The notes below the pieces were generated by a model. That model was given only the letters and a program-made list of their open reading frames with translations, made no database searches and was not told where the DNA came from. A program made the position numbers and the translations under genes. A stretch of 48,143 nt of DNA from an uncultured Francisellaceae bacterium (GTDB lineage Bacteria > Pseudomonadota > Gammaproteobacteria > UBA6186 > Azoamicaceae): assembly GCA_903822055.1 (NCBI GenBank), contig CAIJNR010000032.1:1-48143 (forward strand), in the 5' to 3' direction. Below are positions 33,884-43,227 of the stretch, piece after piece (the first letter of the stretch is position 1; every line of letters starts with the position of its first letter).

Positions 33884-35023
33884 TTAACCAAACTTGTTCA
33901 ACAGATCTATCACTGGTAAAGTATGATTTTCTATAAATTCTAAAAATGCACTACCACCTGTAGATAAATATGAAAACCCATCTAATTTGAACTGTTTAAT
34001 TACAGCCAAAGTATCCCCACCCCCAACAATAGACATGGCATGACTACCACAAACAGCCTCCGCCAAACACCTGGTACCATTAGCAAACCGCGGATCCTCA
34101 AATTTACCAACTGGACCACTCCATAAAATAGTATTGGCTGTTTTTATTATATTTTGATATTTCTCAATAGTTTTTTCACCCAGATCTAGTATACAATCAA
34201 AATCTGCAATTGATGCTATGTTTTTTTGTTGAATTAAACCATTAGAGTTCAACACTACAACATCTTCTGGCAATACAACACTCTCTAATTCTTGCGCCAA
34301 TTCTAAAAAATCAAGATCCCTTAAAGATCTACCAACATTATATCCTTTAGCTGATAAACAAGTATTGGCAATTGCTCCACCTACAATCAAACAATCAACC
34401 ATATTTTCTAGGGATTTTAAAACTTTCAGCTTAGTAGAAATTTTAGCTCCACCTACAACAGCAACCAATGGTCTAACAGGATTAAATAATGCTTGTTGTA
34501 ATATATTGACTTCTTTGTACAATAACAACCCAGCCACCGCTAAATTCGCATAATTTAAAATCCCATAATTAGATGCATGCATTCGGTGAGCTGTTGCAAA
34601 TGAATCTATAACAACAACATCTGCAAAACCAGCCAATTTTTTTGCAAACTCTGGATCATTTTGTTTTTCTGCAGCTATAAATCTAATATTTTCACATAAA
34701 ACAACTTGACCTGTCTCAGCATCAATTTGATCTTGAATAAACCAATCAGCAAGAAATTTTACTGGTTTATTTAAAAGTTTTTCTAAAATTGGAACAATAA
34801 TATTCAAAGATAAATTTTGATTCTCTGCAAAACCACCAACAGGATCGCCTAAATGTGACATTAAAATAATTGCAGCATTTTGCTCTAATGCATAATTAAT
34901 AGTCGCAACGCTGGCTTCGATTCGATTAATATCGGTAATTATGCCATTAACTATAGGTACATTAAAATCAACTCTAATTAATATTTTTTTATTACGAATA
35001 TTAATATTATCTATGCGTAGCAT
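33884..35023 (-). CDS. pgk: Phosphoglycerate kinase, divergent in the phosphoglycerate site
   Basis: The 379-residue protein has the PGK layout: RVDFNVPI, the basic-patch loop, CENIRF, GGAKISTKL, WSGPVGKFE and GGGDTLAVIKQF followed by STGGSAFLE. Several usually invariant positions differ: the SHLGRP loop reads SHLGDP, DAFGTAHR reads DSFATAHR, and STGGGA reads STGGSA. The GAT codon for Asp is clear in the sequence. The Arg of SHLGRP belongs to the basic patch around 3-phosphoglycerate, so activity may be changed. It starts one base after the gap stop and belongs to the tkt-gap-pgk-pyk group. Confidence 0.93.
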   Translation of the reverse strand: MLRIDNINIRNKKILIRVDFNVPIVNGIITDINRIEASVATINYALEQNAAIILMSHLGDPVGGFAENQNLSLNIIVPILEKLLNKPVKFLADWFIQDQIDAETGQVVLCENIRFIAAEKQNDPEFAKKLAGFADVVVIDSFATAHRMHASNYGILNYANLAVAGLLLYKEVNILQQALFNPVRPLVAVVGGAKISTKLKVLKSLENMVDCLIVGGAIANTCLSAKGYNVGRSLRDLDFLELAQELESVVLPEDVVVLNSNGLIQQKNIASIADFDCILDLGEKTIEKYQNIIKTANTILWSGPVGKFEDPRFANGTRCLAEAVCGSHAMSIVGGGDTLAVIKQFKLDGFSYLSTGGSAFLEFIENHTLPVIDLLNKFG

Positions 35024-35024
35024 A

Positions 35025-36044
35025 TTAAAGTTTAGCCATAATTAATGCTGTATCTAACATACGGTTAGCAAACGCCCACTCGTTATCGTACCATGATAAT
35101 ACTTTTACTAGTTGGCCTATAACTTTAGTTTGGGTTAAATCAAAAACACTAGATGCACTATTATGATTAAAATCAATAGACACTAATGGTAATTCATTAA
35201 TAGATACTATTTCTGACAATTCATTAAGGGCCGCTGATTTTAAAATATTATTAACATCATTAACATCAGTTGGATTTTTTACAATGACAGACAAATCAAC
35301 AACAGATACATTTAATGTTGGCACTCTTATTGCAAAACCATCTAATTTACCGTTTAGTTCTGGAATAACCAAACCTACAGCACTAGCCGCCCCTGTTTTT
35401 GTTGGGATCATAGAAGTGGTGGCCGATCTAGCTCTTCTTAAATCTTCATGATAAACATCTGTCAATACTTGATCGTTAGTATAAGAATGAATGGTTGTCA
35501 TCAAGCCACTGATTACTTGCAATTTCTTATGCAACGGTAATACCAGCGGTGCTAAACAATTAGTAGTACAAGATGCATTAGATACTATTTTATCTTTAGA
35601 AGTTAAATTATTATGATTTATACCGTAAACAATTGTTGCTACATCTTTGCCAGCCGGTGCTGAAATTAACACTTTTTTAGCTCCAGCTTGCAAATGCATG
35701 GCGGCTTTTTCTTTGCTTGCAAATAAACCTGTACATTCCAACACTAAATCTATGTCTAATTGCTTCCATGGCAAATCTTGTGGATTACGAACAGATAAAA
35801 TACGAATTTTATGTTCCGAATCTTGATTAATAATTAAATAATCGTTTTCGCAAGTTACTGAAAACTTAAAAGTTCCATGAGTAGAATCATATTTAGTTAA
35901 ATGTGCATTAGTTATAGGATCACCTAAATCATTAATTGCAACTATCTGGATCTCTTGTAACTTTTTTTTGTGATTTTCGTATAAAGCTCGCAAAATATTT
36001 CTTCCAATCCGACCATATCCATTGATCGCTATTTTAATTGTCAT
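35025..36044 (-). CDS. gap: Glyceraldehyde-3-phosphate dehydrogenase
   Basis: The 339-residue enzyme has the NAD-binding [10 protein letters not shown], the catalytic Cys in [13 protein letters not shown], the His in [10 protein letters not shown] and the substrate loop of the C-terminal domain ending with [15 protein letters not shown] chose ATG 36044, which has GGAGAG at a good distance and gives the family N-terminus MTIKIAING. The open frame continues upstream to 36098 through a GC-rich repeat, but that extension is not homologous. Cofactor preference cannot be read with certainty. Confidence 0.97.
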   Translation of the reverse strand: MTIKIAINGYGRIGRNILRALYENHKKKLQEIQIVAINDLGDPITNAHLTKYDSTHGTFKFSVTCENDYLIINQDSEHKIRILSVRNPQDLPWKQLDIDLVLECTGLFASKEKAAMHLQAGAKKVLISAPAGKDVATIVYGINHNNLTSKDKIVSNASCTTNCLAPLVLPLHKKLQVISGLMTTIHSYTNDQVLTDVYHEDLRRARSATTSMIPTKTGAASAVGLVIPELNGKLDGFAIRVPTLNVSVVDLSVIVKNPTDVNDVNNILKSAALNELSEIVSINELPLVSIDFNHNSASSVFDLTQTKVIGQLVKVLSWYDNEWAFANRMLDTALIMAKL

Positions 36045-36070
36045 AAATTTCTCTCCATACAAAATATACA

Positions 36071-36124
36071 GCATCCACCCGGCCGCTGACGCGGCCACCC
36101 TCCTTCGAAGCGAAGGAGGGTAAG
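36071..36124. repeat. Double-hairpin GC-rich repeat, copy B, upstream of gap
   Basis: The 54-bp element begins GCATCCACCC and holds hairpin 1 (GGCCGC-TGAC-GCGGCC) and hairpin 2 (stem ACCCTCCTTCG, loop AAG, stem CGAAGGAGGGT). It lies 26 bases upstream of the gap ATG, in the untranslated leader. Copy C at 36178-36231 is its exact inverse; flanks extend the match by one base at each side. Confidence 0.9.
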
Positions 36125-36177
36125 AATTGCATAAATTTATGTCTATCTTTTAACACAAAGTTTACATTAAAATGCAT

Positions 36178-36231
36178 CTTACCCTCCTTCGCTTCGAAGG
36201 AGGGTGGCCGCGTCAGCGGCCGGGTGGATGC
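36178..36231. repeat. Double-hairpin GC-rich repeat, copy C, inside the tkt end
   Basis: The 54-bp element is the exact reverse complement of copy B. It overlaps the end of transketolase, where it encodes the last codons and the TAA stop. The two copies are separated by 53 bases, so transcripts through tkt-gap could fold B and C into one very long stem. Confidence 0.92.
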
Positions 36232-38251
36232 TATCTATCACCGCTTGCTTAACCGCATCAACCGTAATATTTAAATCTTGATAAACTTGAGTACCAGGTG
36301 CTGACAATCCAAACCGATCTATACCTACAACTTTACCGCTTAATCCAACAAACTTATGCCAAATAAAAGTATTTCCAGCTTCAACTGCTACTCGAGCTAC
36401 GATGTTTCTTGGCAACACACTTTCTTGGTAATCCACTGATTGTTTTAAAAAAATATTCATGTTGGGCATAGATACTACCCTCACCGCAAATTCTTTAGCT
36501 AATTGCTTCGCAGCTTGTATTGCTAACTCTACTTCTGAACCAGTAGCTATAATAATTGCTTGGGGATTGATTGGATCGTACAAGACATAACCACCATTTT
36601 TGATATTATCCAACATGCTAGCATTTCTATTTTGCTGCACAACTGCTTGTCTAGATAAAACTAAACAACTGGTATTTATAAGCTCAGGATTTATAGATTT
36701 TTGCCAAGCAATCATCGTTTCTACAGTATCACAAGGTCGCCACACTGATAAATTAGGTGTCATACGTAACATAGATAATTGTTCTATTGGTTGATGAGTT
36801 GGACCATCTTCACCTAAACCAATAGAATCGTGGCTAAGCACATATATTACTTTTTGCTGCATTAAAGCACTTAATCTTAGTGCACTTTTGGCATAGTCTG
36901 CAAATACTAGAAATGTACCACCATAAGGAATAAAACCCTTATATAAAGCCATGCCGTTCATTATAGCAAACATGCCAAATTCTCGTACTCCATAATGAAG
37001 ATAATTAAATATTTTATTATCTTCATTATGGGTTTCATTTTGTTCATGAGGCACATTAAATTCTACTACATTATTATGTAATGTTAAGTTAGAATGAGAC
37101 AAATCTGCAGAACCACCAAACAATTCTGGTAATTCCTTCGACAAGGCATCTAAAATAATTTTAGATGCTTGCCTTGTCGCTATATTTTTCGAATTTTGCG
37201 TAACGTCAAACAATAAATTTTCTACAACTTTATTCCAATTGTTTGGTAATTTGTTAGATATACGTCGCCCTAACTCAACAAATAATGTAGGATACTGTGT
37301 GCTATATTCGTGAATTTTTTTATTCCACTCAGCATTAATTGCAGCCCCTTTATCTTGGCTATCCCAAGCATTATAAATTTCTTCTGGTATAACAAACGGC
37401 TTATATTCCCAATTTAATTGTTTTCTAGTTGCTAAAATTTCTTTTTGACCAAGAGGCGCACCATGACATGTTTCTGTACCAGCTATAGGAGAACCATATC
37501 CTATAATTGTTTTACAACACAACAAACTTGGTTTTCTAGTTTCTAATTTGGCTTTTGTTATAGCTTTTGTGATGCTATCTGGATTATGACCATCAATGTT
37601 ATCTATAACATTCCAATTATATGCAGCAAACCTTTGTGGTATATTTTCTGTAAACCAATGATCTGTTTTACCGTCTATAGATATTTGGTTATTGTCCCAA
37701 AATACAATCAATTTATTTAAACCTATTGTGCCGGCCAAAGAACATACTTCGTGAGAAATACCTTCCATTAAACAACCATCTCCAACAAAACAATAGATAT
37801 AATGATCAATAATATTAAAATTTTCTCGATTAAATGTTCTGCTCAATAATTGTTCTGCAAGTGCCATTCCAACTGCCATACCTATTCCTTGCCCCAATGG
37901 CCCGGTAGTAGCTTCCACACCAGGCGTAATTTTATATTCAGGATGTCCCGGAGTTTTGGAATGTAATTGTCTAAATTGTTGTAAATCCTCGATAGTTACA
38001 TCATATCCACTCAAATGTAATAATGCATACTGCAACATACTGCCATGACCATTAGACAATATAAAACGATCTCGATTAATCCATTGTGGATTGCCAGGAT
38101 TATGGGATAAAAAGTCATTCCACAGCACCTCAGCAATATCCGCCATACCCATGGGCATCCCAGGATGCCCGCTACCAGCAAGTTGCACTGCATCTATACT
38201 TAAAAATCGCAGAGCATTTGCTAATTTTTTTTTGTTTAATTTATAAAACAT
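36179..38251 (-). CDS. tkt: Transketolase with repeat-derived C-terminal tail
   Basis: The 690-residue enzyme moves two-carbon units in the pentose phosphate pathway using thiamine diphosphate. Visible are AGSGHPGMPMG, SNGHGSMLQY, the ThDP motif VGDGCLMEGI ending near DNNQIS, and the second-half HDSIGLGEDGPTHQP. The catalytic domains are complete. After the family end (VDAVKQAVID) comes [17 protein letters not shown], 17 residues encoded wholly by the GC-rich repeat, stop included, in place of the normal last residues. The start is 15 bases from the divergent EamA gene, so its promoter lies inside that gene; TTGTAA-N16-TAAAAT is visible there. Confidence 0.96.
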   Translation of the reverse strand: MFYKLNKKKLANALRFLSIDAVQLAGSGHPGMPMGMADIAEVLWNDFLSHNPGNPQWINRDRFILSNGHGSMLQYALLHLSGYDVTIEDLQQFRQLHSKTPGHPEYKITPGVEATTGPLGQGIGMAVGMALAEQLLSRTFNRENFNIIDHYIYCFVGDGCLMEGISHEVCSLAGTIGLNKLIVFWDNNQISIDGKTDHWFTENIPQRFAAYNWNVIDNIDGHNPDSITKAITKAKLETRKPSLLCCKTIIGYGSPIAGTETCHGAPLGQKEILATRKQLNWEYKPFVIPEEIYNAWDSQDKGAAINAEWNKKIHEYSTQYPTLFVELGRRISNKLPNNWNKVVENLLFDVTQNSKNIATRQASKIILDALSKELPELFGGSADLSHSNLTLHNNVVEFNVPHEQNETHNEDNKIFNYLHYGVREFGMFAIMNGMALYKGFIPYGGTFLVFADYAKSALRLSALMQQKVIYVLSHDSIGLGEDGPTHQPIEQLSMLRMTPNLSVWRPCDTVETMIAWQKSINPELINTSCLVLSRQAVVQQNRNASMLDNIKNGGYVLYDPINPQAIIIATGSEVELAIQAAKQLAKEFAVRVVSMPNMNIFLKQSVDYQESVLPRNIVARVAVEAGNTFIWHKFVGLSGKVVGIDRFGLSAPGTQVYQDLNITVDAVKQAVIDSIHPAADAATLLRSEGG

Positions 38252-38266
38252 GTTAGTATTTTACCC

Positions 38267-39208
38267 ATGTTAGTCGCCATTACAAGAAATTCAACCATTT
38301 TATCTAAGTATATCAATTCCGAACTCCTTGTCGGAATTTTTTGGAAAGTTCTCTCATGCGCTTGTTTTGCTGGTATCAATATTATAGTTCGCTATCTGGC
38401 AAGGGACAGTTTATCAATAGAACAAAAATTGTCTAGTCTGACAATCATGTTCTTCCAAAACATAATCGCTACAATATTTCTGTTACCATTTATATTTCAA
38501 AAAACTAACAGCATCAATATATTTAAAAATTTTGTTTTATCTAAATATTTAATTTTACAAATCATCCGAATCACCACGGCAATAGGCGGTATCTATTTAT
38601 GGTATTTTAGTCTTGCTAAAATGCCAGTTCCTCAAGTGGTAGCTATCAGCTTTCTTTCTCCTGTAATAACTGTCATTGGAGCTGCAATATTATTAAAAGA
38701 AAAACTTAACATCAATAGATCTCTTGCAATTTTTTTAAGTTTGACTGGTGGATTTTTAATTAGTAGACCAGATTTAGCAATATTTAATAATTTTTTAAAT
38801 TGGGATGCAATATTTCCAATTTGTGCTGCCTTAATTTTTTCTGCAGATAAATTGATTACACGAAAAATACTAATTCTTAAAGAATGCCCAGCACTTACCA
38901 CTATTTATTTAATGTTATTCACCGCACCTTTGTGTCTAATTATTGCGTTATTAACAGATTCATGGAACTTCCCAACCACTTCTAATTTTTTACCGTTATT
39001 GTTATCAGGCATATTATATGCTATAGCACACTTTGCTTTTAACAAATCCCTAGAAACATCAGAAATAACACTAGTAATGCCTTATGGTATTACTAAAATA
39101 ATTTTTAACTCTATCTTAAGTTATTTAGTTTTTTCTGAAATACCAGAAACTTTTACTATGTGGTTAGGGATTATAATAATATCAGCAAGCACTATTTTAT
39201 TAATATAA
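38267..39208 (+). CDS. EamA/DMT-family transporter
   Basis: The 313-residue protein has about ten membrane helices in two homologous halves, as in EamA (drug/metabolite) transporters; [24 protein letters not shown] is the typical end of the first repeat, with a GGFLISRPD after it. Substrates in this family are diverse (amino acids, S-adenosylmethionine, others) and not readable here; its neighbour metK 22 bases downstream makes S-adenosylmethionine, which may or may not be relevant. The start codon lies in a 9-base direct repeat (CATGTTAGT) shared with the tkt start region, only 15 bases apart from it. The annotated start has no ribosome site. Confidence 0.85.
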   Translation: MLVAITRNSTILSKYINSELLVGIFWKVLSCACFAGINIIVRYLARDSLSIEQKLSSLTIMFFQNIIATIFLLPFIFQKTNSINIFKNFVLSKYLILQIIRITTAIGGIYLWYFSLAKMPVPQVVAISFLSPVITVIGAAILLKEKLNINRSLAIFLSLTGGFLISRPDLAIFNNFLNWDAIFPICAALIFSADKLITRKILILKECPALTTIYLMLFTAPLCLIIALLTDSWNFPTTSNFLPLLLSGILYAIAHFAFNKSLETSEITLVMPYGITKIIFNSILSYLVFSEIPETFTMWLGIIIISASTILLI

Positions 39209-39230
39209 ATCACTTAATGAGATTAAACAT

Positions 39231-40379
39231 ATGATCCAAAAAACATTATTTACTTCCGAATCTGTGTCCGAGGGGCACCCAGATAAATTAGCAGATCAAA
39301 TTTCTGATACCGTATTAGATACTATATTAAAAACAGATCCTTTAGCTAAAGTCGCATGCGAAACTTTGGTTAAAACAGGTCTAGTCTTAATTGCTGGAGA
39401 AATACAAACTAATTGTGTATTTGATCTAACAACTTTAGAAGAACCTATCCGCAATATTATTAAAAATATTGGTTATTGTAATGATGCAGCTGGTTTTAAC
39501 GGTAACTCTTGTGCAATTTTACAAGCTCTAAGCAAACAATCTATAGAAATCGCAAATAATGTAAAATCAAAAAAAGCTTATAATCAAGGTGCTGGAGATC
39601 AAGGTATTGTATTTGGTTTTGCCTGTGACGAAACACCCACCCTTATGCCAGCTCCTATTTTTTATGCCCACTTACTAATGAAAAAACAAGCTGAACTTAG
39701 AAAAAATCTTTATTTACCATGGCTAATGCCAGACACTAAATGTCAAATTACTTTTTTGTACGAAAATTTAAAACCAGTCGCTATAACCAACGTAGTATTC
39801 TCTACTCAACATACACCAGATATTAATCAAAAAAAATTAACAGAAGCAGTAATGGAAAACATTATTTTAACTGTTTTGCCGAAAAAATATTTACAACACA
39901 ATCCTAAATTTTTAATTAATCCTAGCAAAAAATTTACAATTGGTGGACCAGTTGCGGATTGCGGCTTAACTGGCAGAAAAATAATAATCGATACTTATGG
40001 CGGTATGGCGCGCCACGGTGGTGGAGCATTTTCTGGAAAAGATCCATCCAAAGTAGACAGAAGTGGAGCCTTAATGGCTAGATATATAGCGAAAAACATC
40101 GTAGCTGCTAAACTAGCATCTCGCATTGAAATCCAAATTTGTTATGCAATTGGCATTGCCCAACCTTTAGCAATTAGTGTCAACACTTTTGGTACTAGCA
40201 AATTATCTGATGAAAAATTAGTTTCTTTAATCAAAAAAAACTTTGACTTGCGACCTGCTAAAATAATTGCTGATTTAAATTTAGCCAGACCAATTTATAC
40301 TAAAACTGCAGCTTATGGACATTTTGGCAGGAATGAACCAGAATTCACGTGGGAAAAAATCCGCAATGCAAATATTTAG
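39231..40379 (+). CDS. metK: S-adenosylmethionine synthetase
   Basis: The 382-residue protein shows [32 protein letters not shown], the ATP-gripping [22 protein letters not shown] and a C-terminal part ending [15 protein letters not shown]. The loop usually reads [15 protein letters not shown](P/S)(T/S)KVDRS, and [13 protein letters not shown] follows, so the active site is intact. It makes S-adenosylmethionine from methionine and ATP; several methyltransferases in the window depend on it. It overlaps rsmE by 14 bases. Confidence 0.96.
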   Translation: MIQKTLFTSESVSEGHPDKLADQISDTVLDTILKTDPLAKVACETLVKTGLVLIAGEIQTNCVFDLTTLEEPIRNIIKNIGYCNDAAGFNGNSCAILQALSKQSIEIANNVKSKKAYNQGAGDQGIVFGFACDETPTLMPAPIFYAHLLMKKQAELRKNLYLPWLMPDTKCQITFLYENLKPVAITNVVFSTQHTPDINQKKLTEAVMENIILTVLPKKYLQHNPKFLINPSKKFTIGGPVADCGLTGRKIIIDTYGGMARHGGGAFSGKDPSKVDRSGALMARYIAKNIVAAKLASRIEIQICYAIGIAQPLAISVNTFGTSKLSDEKLVSLIKKNFDLRPAKIIADLNLARPIYTKTAAYGHFGRNEPEFTWEKIRNANI

Positions 40380-41163
40380 ATTTTTTGAAAATCAAGATTT
40401 TATAATAAATAAAAAATTTTTTTTAAATCAACAAAATAGTCACAAAATTATCTCTGTATTAAGACTGCAATTGAATGATGTAATATATTTGTTTAACAAT
40501 ACCAATAGAGAATTTACTGCTAAAATCACAAATATTACAACAACCAAACCAAACAAATCAAAAATTAAAGTAAAAATTATTGAAATAGAAATTTTACAAG
40601 CTATTAATAAGAATTTAGAATCACCACTTAAAATTCATTTAGCACAAGCAATCGCTAAACATGACAATATGGACTGGATTATTCAAAAAGCTATAGAACT
40701 TGGAGTGCATAGCATTACCCCGATTATAACCAAAAGAACTATCGTTAAAATAACTACAGAGCAAATTCAAAATAAAACATTACACTGGCAATCTATTGCC
40801 GTAGCCGCTTGCTGCCAATGTGGACGCAATATAGTGCCTAGTATTAATCCTATTATTTATTTTGATGATTTTATAAACTTAGTTCAAAAAAAAGATTTTG
40901 ATAATAAATTTATTTTATCACCAAATTTTGATCTTGATTCTAAAGATCTGGACAAAAACAAAACAAATATCAGCATCAACATAGATCCTAAACAAGAAAT
41001 TATTTTAGTTGTTGGACCAGAAGGTGGATTTAGTATCGAAGAATTAACAATTGCCCAAAAAAATCAATTTTCACCATTAACTATTGGTCCAAGAGTATTA
41101 CGCACCGAAACAGCACCACTAGTCGCACTTAGTATATTACAATCAAAATATGGAGACTTATAA
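40366..41163 (+). CDS. rsmE: 16S rRNA m3U1498 methyltransferase RsmE
   Basis: The 265-residue protein has the PUA-like N-terminus ([18 protein letters not shown]) and the SPOUT-knot C-terminus with [29 protein letters not shown], typical of RsmE. It methylates U1498 of 16S rRNA at N3 with SAM. I chose ATG 40366 (MQIFRFF) by homology; the open frame starts earlier inside metK. It overlaps ruvX by 14 bases. Confidence 0.93.
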   Translation: MQIFRFFENQDFIINKKFFLNQQNSHKIISVLRLQLNDVIYLFNNTNREFTAKITNITTTKPNKSKIKVKIIEIEILQAINKNLESPLKIHLAQAIAKHDNMDWIIQKAIELGVHSITPIITKRTIVKITTEQIQNKTLHWQSIAVAACCQCGRNIVPSINPIIYFDDFINLVQKKDFDNKFILSPNFDLDSKDLDKNKTNISINIDPKQEIILVVGPEGGFSIEELTIAQKNQFSPLTIGPRVLRTETAPLVALSILQSKYGDL

Positions 41164-41614
41164 AACATTGAATAAAAATAATTCTTCAAATCAATTAATA
41201 TTAGGTTTTGATTTTGGCACTAAATATATTGGTGTAGCCATCGGACAAACAACCACCAACACCGCAAGACCACTTACTTGCTTAAAAGTTAAAAATCGCC
41301 AAATTAATTGGCAAGACATAGATCACTTAATAAAATCATGGAACCCTGGACAATTAATTGTTGGAATTCCAGTTGATATGCAAGGCAAACAACAACACAC
41401 TACTTTAGAATGTTTGAATTTTTTGGGTTTATTACAAAAGAGATATAATTTACCAACCCATAAAGTTGATGAACGCCTTAGTACTTGGGAAGCCAAAAAA
41501 AGTTTATATGCACTACAAAAATCGAATTTCACCCCTAAAGAATTAGAGCAAGTAAATGCAACTGCTGCTGCAATTTTAGTTCAACAATGGCTTAATGAAA
41601 TAAAATTAAATTAA
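41150..41614 (+). CDS. ruvX: RuvX/YqgF family RNase H-fold nuclease
   Basis: The 154-residue protein has the YqgF/RuvX signature GFDFGTKYIGVAIGQ with the first catalytic Asp, PVDMQGKQQ, and DERLSTWEAKKSLY with the later acidic residues. Family members process 16S/23S rRNA ends. rsmE and yqgF are commonly close together in gammaproteobacteria; yqgE, often between them, is absent. A TTG at 41168 could be an alternative start. Confidence 0.92.
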   Translation: METYKTLNKNNSSNQLILGFDFGTKYIGVAIGQTTTNTARPLTCLKVKNRQINWQDIDHLIKSWNPGQLIVGIPVDMQGKQQHTTLECLNFLGLLQKRYNLPTHKVDERLSTWEAKKSLYALQKSNFTPKELEQVNATAAAILVQQWLNEIKLN

Positions 41615-41663
41615 TTTAATATATTATGGTAGCTAACACGTTGAATTTATTGTATTATTAGTT

Positions 41664-41939
41664 ATGGAAAATATTAATGTTAATTTAATGCTTAGGTTGT
41701 TGGATATACAAGAATTTTTTACCCATCAATGGTTGATGTCATATCCAAACGACCATCAAAAATTATCTGAATTAATTAACATCAGAAAAACACAATTGTC
41801 TCTAAAAGAATTAGCTACAGATGACGAGGATGATTCTAGCGGTGGCGGTGGCGGCGGTCGAGGCACCATAAAAGGTTTACGCGCTAAAGATGATCCAAAT
41901 ATAAGAAACCCTCTTTCCCGAAGAATGACTAGAAGATAA
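41664..41939 (+). CDS. Small unrecognised protein with acidic and glycine runs
   Basis: I do not recognise this 91-residue protein. It has a helical, hydrophobic N-terminal half (about 1-45), an acidic patch (DDEDDSS), a run of six glycines and a basic, arginine-rich tail. There is no signal peptide. It begins 50 bases after ruvX and ends 9 bases before the converging hemW stop. Its low-complexity tail suggests disorder and possible nucleic acid or protein contact, but no function is claimed. Coding status rests on the intact frame only. Confidence 0.5.
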   Translation: MENINVNLMLRLLDIQEFFTHQWLMSYPNDHQKLSELINIRKTQLSLKELATDDEDDSSGGGGGGRGTIKGLRAKDDPNIRNPLSRRMTRR

Positions 41940-41947
41940 TAAATTTA

Positions 41948-43096
41948 TTAAACAAACAATTCTTGTAAATCATTTAAGAATCTTCTGCCAAGCATAGTTG
42001 GTTTTATAATGTTTCCAGTTATTTCTAATAATTTTTTTTGAACTGCAATATCTAAAGGATCCTTAATATCATCCAAATTACAAGAAGTTTTATACAAAAA
42101 ATCCTCTTTTAAAAACCCTTTTTGTAATCTTAAATTGTTTAACATAAATTCAAAAATTATTTCTTTCTTAGTTAATATCTGCTGTTTGCAAATTACTTTA
42201 TTATCTAAATTTGTTAAATATTCTTTAGGATTTTTAGTTTTTTCTAATCTAACAATTCTAAAATTATTAAAATCAGTAATTTTGCTATGCGCCCCAGGCC
42301 CTATACCTAAATAATCACCATATTGCCAATAATTTAAATTATGCCGACAATGATGCTTTTTTTGAGAAAAAGCCGATATTTCATAATTAATATAATTTTT
42401 ATTACTCAATTCATTGAAACCATGATTATATATTTCCCATATTGTGTCTTCGTTTGGTAATCGAGGAGGACGACTATAAAATAGTGTATTTTGCTCCATA
42501 GTTAATTGATACCAAGAAATGTGAGGTGGAGCAAAAGATAACAGTGTATTTAAGTCATGCATGGCATCCGCAACAGTTTGTTCTGGCAAACCATACATGC
42601 AGTCTATATTAAAGCTGTCAAAATTTGTTTTAATTATATTATCTAGAGTAAATTTTATATCACAAGTCTTATGAATACGCCCTAATGTTTTTAATTTATC
42701 ATCTTGAAAACTTTGTGCCCCAAGAGAAATTCTAGTAATACCGGCAGCTTTATAACTAGGCATACTATCTTGCTCTATAGTACCTGGATTTACTTCTAAA
42801 GTTATTTCCAAACCATCTGAAAAAACAATTTTTTTGTTTATATAATTTAAAATTTTTGCTATAGCTGCACCAGACAACAAACTAGGGGTTCCACCACCAA
42901 AAAAAATGCTGGTTAATTGGTTTTTACCAGTTTGCAGTACCAATTCCAAATTAGCATCAAAGTCTGCTAAAAGTTTTTCTATATACAATTGTTCAGGAAT
43001 TGATTTGTTAATCGCATAAGAATTAAAATCGCAATAATAACATTTTTTTACACACCACGGAAAATGTATGTATATGCTAATTGTATCATCACCCAT
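41948..43096 (-). CDS. hemW: Radical SAM heme chaperone HemW
   Basis: The 382-residue protein has the radical-SAM cluster motif CVKKCYYCDFNSY (Cys-x3-Cys-x2-Cys), SIFFGGGTPSLL, LEVNPGT, GITRISLGAQSFQD, NIDCMYGLPEQT and a HRHNLNYWQYGDYLGIGPGAHS-like segment near residue 260. HemW inserts heme into respiratory enzymes and is distinct from the coproporphyrinogen oxidase HemN, which has an extra Cys at the cluster (CxxxCxxCxC). Here the fourth position is Phe, as in HemW. It is alone on its strand here. Confidence 0.92.
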   Translation of the reverse strand: MGDDTISIYIHFPWCVKKCYYCDFNSYAINKSIPEQLYIEKLLADFDANLELVLQTGKNQLTSIFFGGGTPSLLSGAAIAKILNYINKKIVFSDGLEITLEVNPGTIEQDSMPSYKAAGITRISLGAQSFQDDKLKTLGRIHKTCDIKFTLDNIIKTNFDSFNIDCMYGLPEQTVADAMHDLNTLLSFAPPHISWYQLTMEQNTLFYSRPPRLPNEDTIWEIYNHGFNELSNKNYINYEISAFSQKKHHCRHNLNYWQYGDYLGIGPGAHSKITDFNNFRIVRLEKTKNPKEYLTNLDNKVICKQQILTKKEIIFEFMLNNLRLQKGFLKEDFLYKTSCNLDDIKDPLDIAVQKKLLEITGNIIKPTMLGRRFLNDLQELFV

Positions 43097-43227
43097 GTGC
43101 TATCACTACTAGAAACGCTATTAAGTTTGCATAGTTTTTCATTGTATATTCATCCCCAACAAAACAAAAAAATAAGTGCTAAGTTTAACATTGTATCTTA
43201 TAGATTTAAAATATAATTAGGTAAACA

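Noticed and set aside
36045-36098. N-terminal extension of gap ([18 protein letters not shown]) through the GC-rich repeat
   Set aside because: The true start ATG 36044 has a good ribosome site and gives the family N-terminus; the extension is only repeat B read by chance.
41948-43096. HemN-type oxygen-independent coproporphyrinogen oxidase
   Set aside because: The cluster motif is CxxxCxxC followed by Asp-Phe without the fourth Cys of HemN, and the protein is HemW-sized.
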